Notes: generated from the letters alone by a model not told the origin. A stretch of DNA of 64,000 bases from Paenibacillus amylolyticus (GCF_029689945.1 NZ_CP121451.1:4216001-4280000); one strand, 5' to 3'. Numbered from the stretch's first letter, positions 28,459 through 39,144 are shown. Numbers and translations: made by a program.

Positions 28459-28511
28459 ATTCCCAACGCTCCTTTCCCTTGCGGAAGGTTGAAACCGTTA
28501 TTCTTGCTAAC

Positions 28512-31500
28512 CTAACCTTTGAATTGCAGTGAGATGATCTCAAATGGTGTAAAGGACAAAACTACGTCGGTTTGATCCTGAAGCTCCAGCGATGCGATGT
28601 TATTCTCCATGAGATCCACTTCCCAGACTTCTTCAGCATTCCAACCGATGGAGAGTTTCGTTTTGACCCGGGTTCCCGAGGTCTCATACAGACGGACGAT
28701 AATGTCATTGCTGTCCTCGGCTTTTTTGATCGATTCCACCATGATGTGCGGATGATCCGGCTGCAGGAATGCTTTTGTGTAGGGCAGCTTTTTCTCTTCT
28801 ACATCCATTGAAGAGGAAGACAAGGAACTCAGGCGCAGCGGAATATTGAGCTCATTGCCTCTTCGATAGATTTCAGCCTGAACATGGTTCCCCTGATGCG
28901 GATATAACGAATAGGTGAATTGGTGCTCTGCACGGTCCGCCACCGGATCCGGGTAGGAACTGCTGCGCAGCAAATGAAGGTCAAGTACATTGTTAATGGC
29001 TCGATGTCCGTATTTGCTATCGTTGAGTAAGGCGACTCCGTAATCCGGTTCTGATATATCCACCCATTGGTGAGCGCAGATCTCATCCTTGGCAAAGTCC
29101 CACATCGTATTGCGGTGAGTCGGCCTGCTCAGGCTGCCAAACTGGATTTCGCAGTGAACCTGATCGGTACGAATCTGCACCGGGAACGAAGTACGTAACA
29201 TTTTACCGTTTTCCTGCCAATCCACGACCGTTTCAAAATCAATACGCCGGTTGCCCTCCGTTAAAATAACGGTTTGGGTTAGAGACGACTCGCCATAGCT
29301 GTAATCAAAAACCAACCCAACTCTTGGGCCGTCCCGAAACTCCTGGATATCATTCAGAATGAATGGTATCCCCACTTGCGCTGAATAATCATGTCGGAAA
29401 TCCCAGGCATCGCCTTCGTCATGATATACACGAAGATCGTTCCCCGCTGTCCTTGCAGGATGATTTCACGGGTCTCCAGTTTATCCAGGATCGACGTAAT
29501 GCCGCCATTGGGGTCAAATTTCAGGATGAGAATGTCATTCTCCATACGGTACTCCTTGGCTGAGTCGCGGAAATCTGTTTCCAGCGCAGTAACATCCGTC
29601 TCAATACCCGTTGCGATCTCCCCCATGACCTCCTGATCTTCATGATCAGATACCACGGTGTAGCCCATGGATGGAATCTGCACCTTATGCCATCGTCCAT
29701 GGAGGTGCAGCCACTCCTGACGTTCCCACGGTAGTGAGTTGAATACCACAGTTGAATTGGAGCTTTCCTCTTGAGAAGAGATATAATCTGTAATATAGCT
29801 GTAGGTTTCGGTGATCATGCCTTCCGTCTGCCGGAGCAATGCTTCATACCGTATCAACGACTCATCATATACTCGCTTAATCGAAGATCCGGGGAGGATA
29901 TCATGGAACTGGTACAGAAGCACTTCCTTCCAGATCGTTTCCAATGTTTCGGCCGGATAAGACTTGCCCATGCGGGTAGCCAGTACAGCAGCAAATTCCA
30001 GCTCGCGCAAAGCTTTCTCCATCTTGCGGTTATACCACTTGCTCCGTGCCTGACTGGTCAGGGTTCCTTGGTGCTTTTCGAGATACAACTCCCCACGCCA
30101 GGTCTGGAATCGCTCTCGTTCTTCATTCAATCGTTCAAAAAATGTCCAGGAAGGTTCCTGCACAACAGGCGCCAGACCGAGCAGGTTCTTCTCCCGCTCC
30201 AACCGTTCCAAATGCTCTTCTCCCGGCCCGCCGCCGCCGTCTCCAATGCCGAATAATATCAAAGCGTGGCTGGAAACATTTTTGTCCAGATACTCCCGTT
30301 CTGCTTTGGCAATGGAACGTGGGGCGGCCGGACTGTTGTACGTATCCTCAGGTGGCATATGTGTTAACACCGAGGAACCGTCGATCCCTTCCCACAGAAA
30401 GGAATGGTGCGGATGGCGGTTGTACTCACTCCAGGAGAGCTTCTGGGTCATCATGTAATCTACACCGGATTTCCTCAACAACTGCGGCAAGCTTGCCGAG
30501 TAGCCGAATACATCTGGCATCCACAGCGACTTCATCTCCATTCCAAATTCCTTTTGAAAATAACGTTTGCCGTACAGAATCTGGCGTACAAGAGATTCAC
30601 CGCCTGGCACATTGGTATCCGATTCCACCCACATGGCCCCTTGCGGTTCCCATCTGCCTTCCTGCACGCGTTCCTTGATCTGGTCATACAGCTTGGGATA
30701 GTGCTGCTTCATCCAATCGTATAACTGAGGCTGACTCGCTCCGAATACATAATCTGGATAACGCTCCATCATGCGAAGCACCGTGGAGAATGTTCTTGCG
30801 CCCTTGCGGATCGTCTCACGGATCGGCCATAACCAGGCCAGATCGATATGGGCATGCCCAACCGCACTTAAGTTCAGAACAGGATCGCCGCCACGACGTG
30901 ATAAGGGTTCGTTCAATAATTTCTTGGCGCGCTGAATGCGTTCAGGATTGAGTTCCGTCAATACGATGGAAGCGTCATAGAGGGATTGAAGAATCCTTTC
31001 TCTGCGCGCCATGTTGACAGGAAGATGTTCTGCCGTCTCCAGAAGCACTTCGGTGTCGTAATAGAGACTTCGGATATCTTCACGACAGATGGCTATAACC
31101 GCTTCTTTTACCGTACCGCCTTGGTATTTGCCAAATAAGTCGTTATTGCCAGCATCAGCCCACAGTTCGAATGCCCCGTCTGTCACTGTTATCGACGCAT
31201 GGTCCAGTTCAACCACTCTTTTCCCGGGCAGACCCAGTGTGAATTCAAACTCCGAGTTAATCGTTGTCAATCCCTGTACAGGCGTTCCTTCGTGGTCCAC
31301 CAGACAGAGTTCGCCGTTCACGTCCAGCAGAAGAACAGCCTTGTCGTCACTACCGGACGGTGGAATGCTCCCTGTAAAACAAAACCAGGCACAATCCCAT
31401 AACTTCCCCCAACGCTCGCCCTGAGAAAGAGTGATTTGCTGACCTGACATTCTTTCCTCAAATGGAACAGGCTCCGGGGTGACCCATGCCGTCACATTCA

Positions 31501-31585
31501 ACTTGGCAATGGGTTCATATATGGCTTCACGGAGTTTGGACAGCATTTGATTCAGATGCCCGAGTCTAATCGGTTCATATGGCAT
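28512..31585 (-). pseudogene. GH38 alpha-mannosidase, frameshifted in the C-terminal beta domain
   Basis: Starts MPYEPIRLGHLNQMLSKLRE. GH38 signatures: AVGHAHIDLAWLWPIRET (metal His/Asp), MPDVFGYSASLPQLL (the Asp of the MPDVFGY segment is the expected nucleophile), the catalytic-region FGIGDGGGGPGEEHLERLE, and FHDILPGSSIKRVYDE. Reading ends at about 29354 as MIIQRKWGYHSF. From a G4 run near 29450 the other frame gives DLRVYHDEGDAWDFRHDYSA and then VGIPFILNDIQEF to FEIISLQFKG. One extra G restores about 1020 residues, normal for the family. It would cleave alpha-mannosides taken in by the adjacent ABC importer. No signal peptide, so cytoplasmic. Confidence 0.88.
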
Positions 31586-31612
31586 AATGGTTTTGTTCTC
31601 TCCTCTCGTTCA

Positions 31613-33838
31613 TCAAGCTTTTGCTTTTACATTCTCACGATCCCACCTTACTTGAAGCTCCACCTTGTTCTCGCTGCCATGCTCGTAGTTCAGCAGTACG
31701 GTTTTTGATGTTGAATCCCAGTTCCATTCGGCAGCTACAGTCTTGTGTTGATCTGTACTGCAAACGGATATGGGTTCAAATGGGCAATAGAATCTGGCGG
31801 TGGCCTGCATGTTGGTCGGACCCTTGGCTACACATTGAAAACCTGTATTCGTTATCGTAAGATCTTCAATTCTGGAAGAGGCAGAGATCAGGCTCACCTT
31901 TTCTTGCTGTGGCCTTCCGGCCGTAATGTCGTATAACAATGCTTGCTCACCAGGAGCGAGCCTTACTTCTTGCCGAACATGCAGGTCAGGATCGAACAAG
32001 TCCACCACCGGACCTGGGATAACTAGTGGTTCTTCGGATATGGACTCTTCCAGGACAGAGGCTATGATGTAGGGCCCGCGTTTGATTTTAAAATAATGCT
32101 TGGCTTCCCATCGGAAGTTGGAGTCCTGTAGTCTCTCCCATGTTTCTTTCACAGTCTGGCGAAGTTGATCTGCACTCGCTTTACTTGACGTACATGCTGC
32201 CGGATGTACCGGAAGCCAATGCACCACCCCTTTGCCCACAGGATGAAGCCCTTCCTGCTCTACCTTAAGCCCTAGCTGTTCAAACAAGTGCTCGCGTGGT
32301 GAGGTATATATGATACTCGTGCTTTCCCTGATCTGGTCATCATTCCACCATGCCCGGATGTTGTGATAGGGGTCGCTGTCGTCTCCTACATAGATCAACG
32401 CACCACCGTCCTGTACCCATTGGGCCAGTGCATAATGGATATCGGAGTGCTCCGGCTTCATGTACTCATAACTCAACAGCAGGACACGATATGGAGCCAA
32501 GTAATGCGGATACCGCCTTATATTATCGAGCTGGACGGGTCTCACAGGTATCCCATGTTTAAGCAATGGCAGAGCAAGACCATAGAATGGAGAGAAATCC
32601 AACAGCTCCGTGTCGCCATCCGCTTGAAAACCTTCTGGATCTGTGCCACCATACTTTCCTGCATTCGGTGCTTCCGGCTCAGGCTTCATGCGTTGAAACA
32701 TCGCTGAGTCAGCAATTAATACACCAACTTGAAGAGATTCACCTTCTGATTCAATATTGTCTTGATCCATGTTGCCAAGTGTGTGCATAACATGCAGCAA
32801 TGTTGTTGCATAGTCAGGTGGAATTCGCTCTTTATGCGTGCCTTCATCGGAAGGATAAGTTCCTTTGAAGATTCTTCGCGGCCAAGGTGCGACCTCGTAA
32901 TGGGAAACCCCGGGATGAAGCAGGGAAGCAGCAACGGTCTTCAGGTAGTTCTGTTTATAGTCGGCCCATGTATAATTCGGATTGTCCTCGATAGGGTCAT
33001 GCAGAAACCACATTCGTCTGTCTGTACCCCGCACAAGCTCCTGCATGACACCATATTCCAAGTAAGCGGTTTCAAAAGTGCGTTCTTTGCGCACCCCTTC
33101 ATACACGTTCGGTGTTCGTGATGTACCGGTCCAGATTTGTGCAATATATCCATCTACGGAGGGAAGCTCTATCAATCGAGACTGCGGGCTAACAATTCGC
33201 CACTGCGTATAATTGATCAGGCTGTGGGTCGGAACGTAGAATCGCAAGATGCGATTGTAACGTTTCAGAGCGTAATCTTTCATCTCGGTACACAATCGGT
33301 CTAACACACGTGTGTATAAATACGCTTTTAATTTGGAAGCCCGAAACTGTGCATCGGGTGAAGAGTGAGGCGGACTCCAGGGTTCTTTGTAATACAACTG
33401 CCATTCTCTCTTAAACGATTCCGAGTACCCTCCGTTTACCCAGAATTCAGGCTCCTCCAGATGGATCGCCTCCACGCCAGAATCAACAGCTGCACGTATG
33501 CGTTCAGCAATATATTTAGCAAAGGAAACCGTTGGGACCATGTAAGGAATAACAGGTTCCTTCCCATGCACAATCATCTCGCCATCGCGGTCCATCTGGG
33601 CTTCATCCCAGTGCGTTTCCCCGTCTACTTCCCCATCCAGATAGTCGTTATAGGTCCCCCATGCTACTCCTGTCATTAAATGAACCACGTACCCTTTATC
33701 CTTCCATTCCTGAATACGTTGCGGCATCGTATCGTCTATTCCATAGACCATGACAAAATCCGTTTGCAGATCATAATCAGGATGATGGGGCGCTGATTCC
33801 TGGAATCCGGTTCGTTCTTCCTTCCGAGCGCTAACCAC
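31613..33838 (-). CDS. Uncharacterised glycosidase-like protein (TIM barrel plus GATase-like fold)
   Basis: About 741 residues if translation starts at GTG 33838, which has GGGAGG eight bases upstream; ATG at 33859 has no ribosome site. The first third looks like a TIM barrel (VVHLMTGVAWGTYNDYLDGE, DSGVEAIHLEEPEFWVNGGY with two acidic residues that could be catalytic, DGYIAQIWTGTSR). The middle (LLLSYEYMKPEHSDIHYALA, then WVQDGGALIYVGDDSDPYHN) looks like the class-I-amidotransferase-like domain of GH42-type beta-galactosidases, and the end is beta-rich. No family assigned with confidence. Probably the first gene of the operon, ahead of GH38. Confidence 0.75.
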   Translation of the reverse strand: MVSARKEERTGFQESAPHHPDYDLQTDFVMVYGIDDTMPQRIQEWKDKGYVVHLMTGVAWGTYNDYLDGEVDGETHWDEAQMDRDGEMIVHGKEPVIPYMVPTVSFAKYIAERIRAAVDSGVEAIHLEEPEFWVNGGYSESFKREWQLYYKEPWSPPHSSPDAQFRASKLKAYLYTRVLDRLCTEMKDYALKRYNRILRFYVPTHSLINYTQWRIVSPQSRLIELPSVDGYIAQIWTGTSRTPNVYEGVRKERTFETAYLEYGVMQELVRGTDRRMWFLHDPIEDNPNYTWADYKQNYLKTVAASLLHPGVSHYEVAPWPRRIFKGTYPSDEGTHKERIPPDYATTLLHVMHTLGNMDQDNIESEGESLQVGVLIADSAMFQRMKPEPEAPNAGKYGGTDPEGFQADGDTELLDFSPFYGLALPLLKHGIPVRPVQLDNIRRYPHYLAPYRVLLLSYEYMKPEHSDIHYALAQWVQDGGALIYVGDDSDPYHNIRAWWNDDQIRESTSIIYTSPREHLFEQLGLKVEQEGLHPVGKGVVHWLPVHPAACTSSKASADQLRQTVKETWERLQDSNFRWEAKHYFKIKRGPYIIASVLEESISEEPLVIPGPVVDLFDPDLHVRQEVRLAPGEQALLYDITAGRPQQEKVSLISASSRIEDLTITNTGFQCVAKGPTNMQATARFYCPFEPISVCSTDQHKTVAAEWNWDSTSKTVLLNYEHGSENKVELQVRWDRENVKAKA

Positions 33839-33943
33839 AGCTAAGACCTCCCTGCCCATATTGGATTGATCTTTAGATGTAAATATTCACCATTTCATAA
33901 AATATAATATACATTAAGAATATATTCAATATGTTTTTATGGA

Positions 33944-33980
33944 AAATAAAAAAGCCCTTTCCGTACATCTACGGAAAAGA
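33944..33980 (-). terminator. Terminator between the GntR regulator and the glycan operon
   Basis: On the minus strand TTTTCCGTA, loop GATG, TACGGAAA is followed by GGGC and TTTTTT. It ends the regulator transcript, so the operon beginning at 33838 needs its own promoter in the AT-rich segment 33860-33943. Confidence 0.8.
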
Positions 33981-34006
33981 CTTGAATTTAAGCATTGAAA
34001 TGATGA

Positions 34007-35152
34007 TTAGGGACAGCTTCCAGTGGTTTGACGAACGACAAGTTCAGGTTCAAGCAGAATTTTGCTGAAGCCCGTAATCTCGCGGCTATTCCGAATGACA
34101 TCGAGAAGCTGGTTGGCTGCACGGATTCCCATCTCTCTCTCAAATTGTTTTACATGCGTAAAAATACTGAATTCCTCCACGATGGAAGTGGGGTCATCAA
34201 AGCTTACAATCGATACATCTTCGGGAATGCGAAGACCGGCTTGCTTAGCCATTTGATAGATCTGAACCCCCAGCCTTCCGTTCAGCGATATATAAGCAGT
34301 CACCATCTTGTTGCTGATATATCTGTACAATGGATGGGCTTCAGCATCCTTCAGAACAGACAGCGGCTTGAAATCCGTAATCATATGAGCAGGATTAATC
34401 AGTGCTCCTTTATCCTTCAGTGCTTCAATATAACCATCAATCCGCTCCTGGACCGTAACGGTTTGCAATGGAGAATCCGAGCAGATCGCTATATCACGAT
34501 GTCCAAGCTCCCATAGATGTTCAACGGCCAGCCTTACGCCCAACCTTCCATCAGCCGCAATGTAATGGGTTTCGACGCCAGGCAAATATCGGTCAATGAG
34601 CATAAAAGGGAAGCCGGATAACTTCATCCCGAGAATCTCCTCGTTATAGTTACCTTCATCCACAGGAAAGATTAAGAGCCCCTCAGCTCCGAGTGCTTTT
34701 AGTTCTTTGATCGCATACTCTTCCTTCTCGATGTTGCCATGCGTCAGCATGATCATGCTGCGATAGCCTTCCTGATTGAGTGACTGCTCGATCCCTTCGA
34801 TGAGTCGAATCGCAAAGTAGTCGTGAATCGTAGGCATGATCACCCCAATCATTCTTGTACTTGATCTGCCTCCTTTTACTGCCGGAGATTCAGAAAATGC
34901 GGTGTCTGCTGCATCTGTGCCTTCCGCGACAAAGCTTCCTTTCCCCGGGACACGTGCGATCAACTTCTCGTTAGCCAAACCTGTCAGGGCGTTGACCACC
35001 GTAATTTTGCTAACGTTAAATTGATCCATGAGTTCCTTCTCTGTCGGTATTCGATCACCCGGCTTCATATTTTCGGAAGCAATGAATTTGCGAATGTAGT
35101 CTTGAATTTGTTGGTACAACGGTATTCGATCATTCGTACTCATGATAATCAC
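34007..35152 (-). CDS. GntR/LacI-hybrid transcriptional regulator (AraR type)
   Basis: About 381 residues. The N-terminal winged helix reads PLYQQIQDYIRKFIASENMK and PTEKELMDQFNVSKITVVNA. From about residue 90 a LacI-type periplasmic-binding-like sensor follows (MIGVIMPTIHDYFAIRLIEG, DICSDSPLQTVTVQERIDGY-like segments, SIVSFDDPTSIVEEF). This architecture is that of AraR-like sugar repressors. Start is GTG at 35152 or ATG at 35143; neither has a strong ribosome site. It is the regulator of the glycan locus by position. A 14-bp palindrome TTTTATATATAAAA at 35175-35188 upstream may be its site. Confidence 0.9.
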   Translation of the reverse strand: MIIMSTNDRIPLYQQIQDYIRKFIASENMKPGDRIPTEKELMDQFNVSKITVVNALTGLANEKLIARVPGKGSFVAEGTDAADTAFSESPAVKGGRSSTRMIGVIMPTIHDYFAIRLIEGIEQSLNQEGYRSMIMLTHGNIEKEEYAIKELKALGAEGLLIFPVDEGNYNEEILGMKLSGFPFMLIDRYLPGVETHYIAADGRLGVRLAVEHLWELGHRDIAICSDSPLQTVTVQERIDGYIEALKDKGALINPAHMITDFKPLSVLKDAEAHPLYRYISNKMVTAYISLNGRLGVQIYQMAKQAGLRIPEDVSIVSFDDPTSIVEEFSIFTHVKQFEREMGIRAANQLLDVIRNSREITGFSKILLEPELVVRQTTGSCP

Positions 35153-35319
35153 ATCACCAATTCATTTATTATATTTTTATATATAAAATATATTTTTACA
35201 CATATAAGTACAATAAACAACCGTATAATGACTGTCAATCCTTCGCCATAGCCCTTTGGTGCATCTTTGGCCGACTGGGAAAAGAAAGTGTACCTATTGC
35301 CGTTCATGCTCCTCTTTTC

Positions 35320-36340
35320 CTACTCATTTAGACCGGCCCGGGTTTGCTTGATAGATACAATTACTTTTCCTTTAGCTCTGCCACTGTCCAGATAATCCAT
35401 GGCTTGAGGGGCATTCGCAAATTCAAAGACCCGATCGATAACGGGAATCAATCGCTTCTTTTCCAACAGAATCTTGATCTCCCTTAGTTGCGCGCCGCTA
35501 GGCTTCATAAACAGGAAATGATAGTTGGTCTGCGTCTTTTTTCTATGGCTGTCAGCTTTCGACTGACCAACGATAAAAGTATCCTTTTAAACCAACCCAT
35601 GCCTGCTTCTTTGCCGAATTTGGCATTGGGGAGCCCGGATACCGACACGATTTTGCCCCCGGCTTCAGTACTTGAAATGATTTTCTCAGTACATCGCCGC
35701 CCAAAGTATCCAAAACGGCATCATAGCCTTCAAGCAGTTGTTCAAAATTTTCTTGCTTATAATTGATGATGCGATCTGCACCCAAAGATTTAACCAACTC
35801 ATAACCTTGTTCACTGGCAGTTGTCGCTACATAAGCCCCATTAATTTGGCCAACTGAATGGCAAACGTTCCTACACCTCCGGAGCCGGCATGGATGAGAA
35901 TCTTTTGCCCTTTTGCAGCCTGAGTATGTCGTGAAAAGCTTGATATACGGTCAGCCCGACCAGTGGTATGGATGTTGCCTCTTCAAAACTGAGGTTCGTC
36001 GGCTTCAGCGAAATATCGTCCTGATGAACAGCTATATATTCCGCTAGCGTTCCGATCCTGTTCTTCCGGGGTCTTCCGTATACTTCATCGCCGGGTTTAA
36101 ATTGATCAACTTTGTCGCCAATCTCGACTACAACACCGGAAAAATCATTGCCCAGTATTAAAGGCATCTCATAATGCAATAAAAACTTCAACTTTCCTTC
36201 ATTTATCTTTGAGTCAATCGGATTCAGGCTTGCGGTGTGAATCTCTACCAGCACATCGTTTTCGCCAACAACCGGCATTGGACAATCCTTCAGCAATAGT
36301 GGGACATGTTCCCGTATTTCTCAATAACCATAGCTTTCAT
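35320..36340 (-). pseudogene. Zinc-type alcohol dehydrogenase-like/quinone oxidoreductase, several frameshifts
   Basis: ATG at 36340 reads MKAMVIEKYG. The protein then continues across frames as PLLLKDCPMPVVGENDVLVE, DSKINEGKLKFLLHYEMPLI, ILIHAGSGGVGTFAIQLAKL (NADPH Rossmann), VKSLGADRIINYKQENFEQL, DAVLDTLGGDVLRKSF and PQAMDYLDSGRAKGKVIVSI. At least five single-base deletions, each in a G or A run (near 36312, 35910, 35845, 35655 and 35535), are needed to join the pieces. The restored length of about 330-340 residues is normal for MDR-type NADPH:quinone reductases. The density of breaks is higher than anywhere else in the window, so true decay is possible. Confidence 0.75.
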
Positions 36341-36727
36341 TACCAACACCCCTTATTCGTTTATTCGTCCAAACATTTAAACTAATAGGGCAACAAGGGT
36401 GAAAATTTCAAGCTTAATTTCGTATTCACATGAAGTCCGGACTTGTTCCGGGCAAGCAACGAAATAATGGCATGACGATATTTGTCTTTCAAGGAATCCT
36501 GTATAGGAATGGCGGGATCATTAAAACATAATGGGTTGCGGATGTCAAATCAGGATGTACCAACAACCATTTCAGGTTCACTACTCACATAAGATCCAAT
36601 TTAAAGCCTCCTATTTAGAGCAACTAATTCTAGTTTGCTTCTAATACTACTGGGGAAAGGCTCAATAAATAACCTTGTATCTCTGACTTCATCATCATAT
36701 TGGGGTCGTTATTCATCTTATAGCAAT
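36341..36727. other. Intergenic region without a supported gene
   Basis: About 390 bases between the damaged oxidoreductase and the TetR promoter. A minus-strand open stretch near 36420-36560 (IRNPLCFND, then PAIPIQDSLKDKYRHAIISL) has protein-like composition but no start or recognised family, and may be a remnant. Confidence 0.4.
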
Positions 36728-36751
36728 GTTCTTGTCTCTTGCCCCTTGACA
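36728..36751 (+). repeat. Dispersed repeat family A, divergent copy
   Basis: GTTCTTGTCTCTTGCCCCTT followed by GACA; the core is recognisable with an inserted TTGCC. It directly precedes the TetR operator. Confidence 0.35.
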
Positions 36752-36774
36752 GTCTACCTACTAGTAGGTAGACT
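36745..36774 (+). promoter_or_regulatory. Promoter -35 and 24-bp palindromic operator of the TetR gene
   Basis: TTGACA (-35) at 36746-36751 runs straight into a perfect 24-bp palindrome (36751-36774) with half-site AGTCTACCTACT. The palindrome ends six bases before the ATG at 36781, so a bound repressor would block both promoter and ribosome access. Strong autoregulation is expected. Confidence 0.75.
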
Positions 36775-36780
36775 GATGAT

Positions 36781-37364
36781 ATGAAAAATATACCTAATAC
36801 ATCTGATGACATTCTGACTTGTGCTCGTTCTTTAATTATCACTGGTGGCTACAACGGTTTCAGTTATGCCAACATCGCTGATATGGTTGGGATTCGTAAG
36901 GCGAGCATCCATCATCATTTTCCAAGCAAGGTCGATCTGGTTCGAACACTGGTAGCGCGATACCGGGAAGAAGCTGAGGCAGGACTGAATCATATAGAGC
37001 TCCACGTATCCGATGCTCTTGAACAGCTTAGGTCCTACATTGGTTATTGGGAAGCCTGCATCGCGGACGCAAGCGCTCCAATATGTGTCTGTGCGCTATT
37101 GGCAACTCAACTGCCCGTCCTGCCCGAAGAGGTTGCGACGGAAGTTCGGGCTCATTTCAGCTACCTGTCCACATGGCTGACATCTGTACTGGATCGCGGA
37201 TCGAGGCTTGGGCAACTTCAACTTAGAAATACCCCCATGCCGAAGCCGAAGCATTCATGGCGACAGTTCACGGAGCTATGCTTTCGGCGCGTGCCTACAG
37301 CGATCCGAAGATGTTCAGCTTTGTAACAGGTCCGCTCCTGGACAGACTTGCACTTCCATCGTGA
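36781..37364 (+). pseudogene. TetR-family regulator, frameshifted near the C-terminus
   Basis: MKNIPNTSDDILTCARSLII, with HTH YANIADMVGIRKASIHHHFPSK. The C-terminal domain contains CICVCALLATQLPVLPEEV-like cysteines (PICVCALLA). The frame breaks in the C5 run at about 37233; the continuing frame reads EAEAFMATVHGAMLSARAYS and ends GPLLDRLALPS-TGA at 37364. One missing C explains the break. The restored protein is about 194 residues. It is upstream of a membrane protein and a peroxiredoxin on the same strand, which it may control. Confidence 0.85.
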
Positions 37365-37722
37365 TTGATCCAATGGCTGAAAAAATCAGCCATGATCAAT
37401 CAAATGACAGGGTTCACCTAATCTGTTACCTTAAATCATTTAGAAAGGAGAATACATATCATTTAGGATATGCTCGCTCTTGAAGAACAAAATGCGTCAT
37501 ATCCGCTAAGTGCAAAAAAGTCACCTAGTGTCGAAAGTCCACGAACAGGCATAATTGTGCGCCACGACACGGGTGACTCAAGGGGAATAAGAACAATGAC
37601 TACTCCTCTTATCTATATCAGTAATGCTATCAACGCTAGTGTTGGCACGTTTGCTTAATCTATCAAACAGAACGGAACAAAATCTAATCCCCCTTTTGTA
37701 TAAGGACTGGAAGGAGACTTTT

Positions 37723-38235
37723 ATGTTTGGAATCTCATCAATCGGCTGGGTCCACACGCTAAGCAGTTTGCCCGCCATTCCCCTGGCTGCATATATGTTC
37801 GCTCGCTACGGACGGATCGTGCCTCGTTCAATACCTGGTGTCATCTATTTTATTTCAATGTTGATCGGCTCTATCACGGTTTTTCCTATCGCTCATCAGT
37901 CAGCAAGTTATGTCATTGGTTCCGCAACGATCCTGCTGCTGCTCACCGGATACGGCATTGGATATATTTCAAGCTTGGGGCGTTTCGGCAGGTATCTGGA
38001 AACACTCTCTCTCAGCCTGACGGCATTTCTGCTGATGTTGCCGGCTGTTACCGAAACCCTGACACGTGTTCCCAATGGCAACCCCATCGTCACCAATCTG
38101 AATTCACCAATTCTGCTTGGTTCTCAAGGTACTCTTCTCATCATTCTTATCGTTGGTCTGACAGCCCAAATCATACATTTGCGCAGGCAAAGCAAGCTTC
38201 AGTCATTCGATTCATCAACGTACATGTCTTCCTGA
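37723..38235 (+). CDS. Conserved multi-pass membrane protein of unknown function
   Basis: 170 residues from MFGISSIGWVHTLSSLPAIP, five bases after AAGGAG; an in-frame ATG at 37624 has no ribosome site. Four to five membrane helices, the first with a conserved-looking W-V-H-T-L-S-S-L-P cluster, the second near VIYFISMLIGSITVFPIAHQ, and later YISSLGRFGRYLETLSLSLT and LNSPILLGSQGTLLI. I do not recognise the family. The 37365-37722 leader contains an unexplained AGGGGAA plus ATG at 37597 that reads only 20 codons. Confidence 0.6.
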   Translation: MFGISSIGWVHTLSSLPAIPLAAYMFARYGRIVPRSIPGVIYFISMLIGSITVFPIAHQSASYVIGSATILLLLTGYGIGYISSLGRFGRYLETLSLSLTAFLLMLPAVTETLTRVPNGNPIVTNLNSPILLGSQGTLLIILIVGLTAQIIHLRRQSKLQSFDSSTYMSS

Positions 38236-38302
38236 AGGTGCTCGACAGGCTTACGCTCGCCAGCAACCTTTCGGAAAGTCAATTAAAAAGGAGCAGTAAA
38301 AT

Positions 38303-38944
38303 ATGTCATTAGCTCAAGCTTTAGCCACAGCAAAACAGGAATTTATAGCGCACACCCCTTTGGAAATCCAAACGAAGATGTTCCGACAGATCAAGGAGCA
38401 ACAGGAGTCTGGTATAACTTACGGCCGGCAAGAGGGGCAAAGGGCCAAGGACTTTACACTCAAAAATGCTTTGGGAGAAACGGTTAACCTTTATGATGAA
38501 TTGTCCAAAGGACCCGTAGTTCTCACTTTCTACCGAGGCGGATGGTGCCCGTTCTGCAACACTCAGCTTAAGAGCTATCAGAAGCTCCTTCCGGATATTG
38601 CGGCCCTTGGGGGGCAACTGATCGCAATCAGCCCGCAAAGCCCCGACAACACGCTTTCCCATCAGGAGAAAGAGGAGCTGTCCTTTCAGGTGCTTAGCGA
38701 CACGAATGGTCTTGTAGCTGCCTTCTATAATATTCTTTACGACGTTCCAGACTACATCCAGAACATTATGAAACAAGCTGGTATGGACCTGGCGGAATAC
38801 AACGCGATGGATCGCTGGGTTCTTCCCATCCCTTCCACCTTCATGATCGATGAATCCGGTATTATTCGTTCTGCCTATGTGAATCCTGATTTTATGCAGC
38901 GGTTCGATCCGGAAGATATTCTGCAGGAGTTGAGAAAGCTTTAA
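38303..38944 (+). CDS. AhpC/TSA-family peroxiredoxin-like protein
   Basis: 213 residues; AAAAAGGAG before ATG. About 45 helical residues at the N-terminus are followed by a thioredoxin fold with GQRAKDFTLKNALGE and FYRGGWCPFCNTQLKSYQKL. The peroxidatic Cys is in G-G-W-C-P-F-C rather than the more usual T-x-x-C. PIPSTFMIDESGIIRSAYVN is the C-terminal thioredoxin-fold block. Likely a cytoplasmic thiol peroxidase; follows the TetR/membrane-protein pair on the same strand. Confidence 0.9.
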   Translation: MSLAQALATAKQEFIAHTPLEIQTKMFRQIKEQQESGITYGRQEGQRAKDFTLKNALGETVNLYDELSKGPVVLTFYRGGWCPFCNTQLKSYQKLLPDIAALGGQLIAISPQSPDNTLSHQEKEELSFQVLSDTNGLVAAFYNILYDVPDYIQNIMKQAGMDLAEYNAMDRWVLPIPSTFMIDESGIIRSAYVNPDFMQRFDPEDILQELRKL

Positions 38945-39144
38945 GCGCTTGTTCATTATCATGAGATTATGCACTCTCTGTTACTAGGAGTCCCATGGCT
39001 ATACGTTGAGCATAAGAAAGTGCTGCAGATTCTCCAGACGTAGCATCTTCTTGTGCTCAACTGCATGTTATGGTGGCATCACTAATTGATGAAGCAGTTC
39101 CATATTCCGAATTTTCGTTTAACTCCTGATCTTCTCCAATTCCG

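Noticed and set aside
38321..38974. Minus-strand open frame of 217 codons opposite the peroxiredoxin
   Set aside because: The plus-strand protein has clear thioredoxin-fold motifs and a good ribosome site; the antisense reading is low-complexity and His/Arg-rich.
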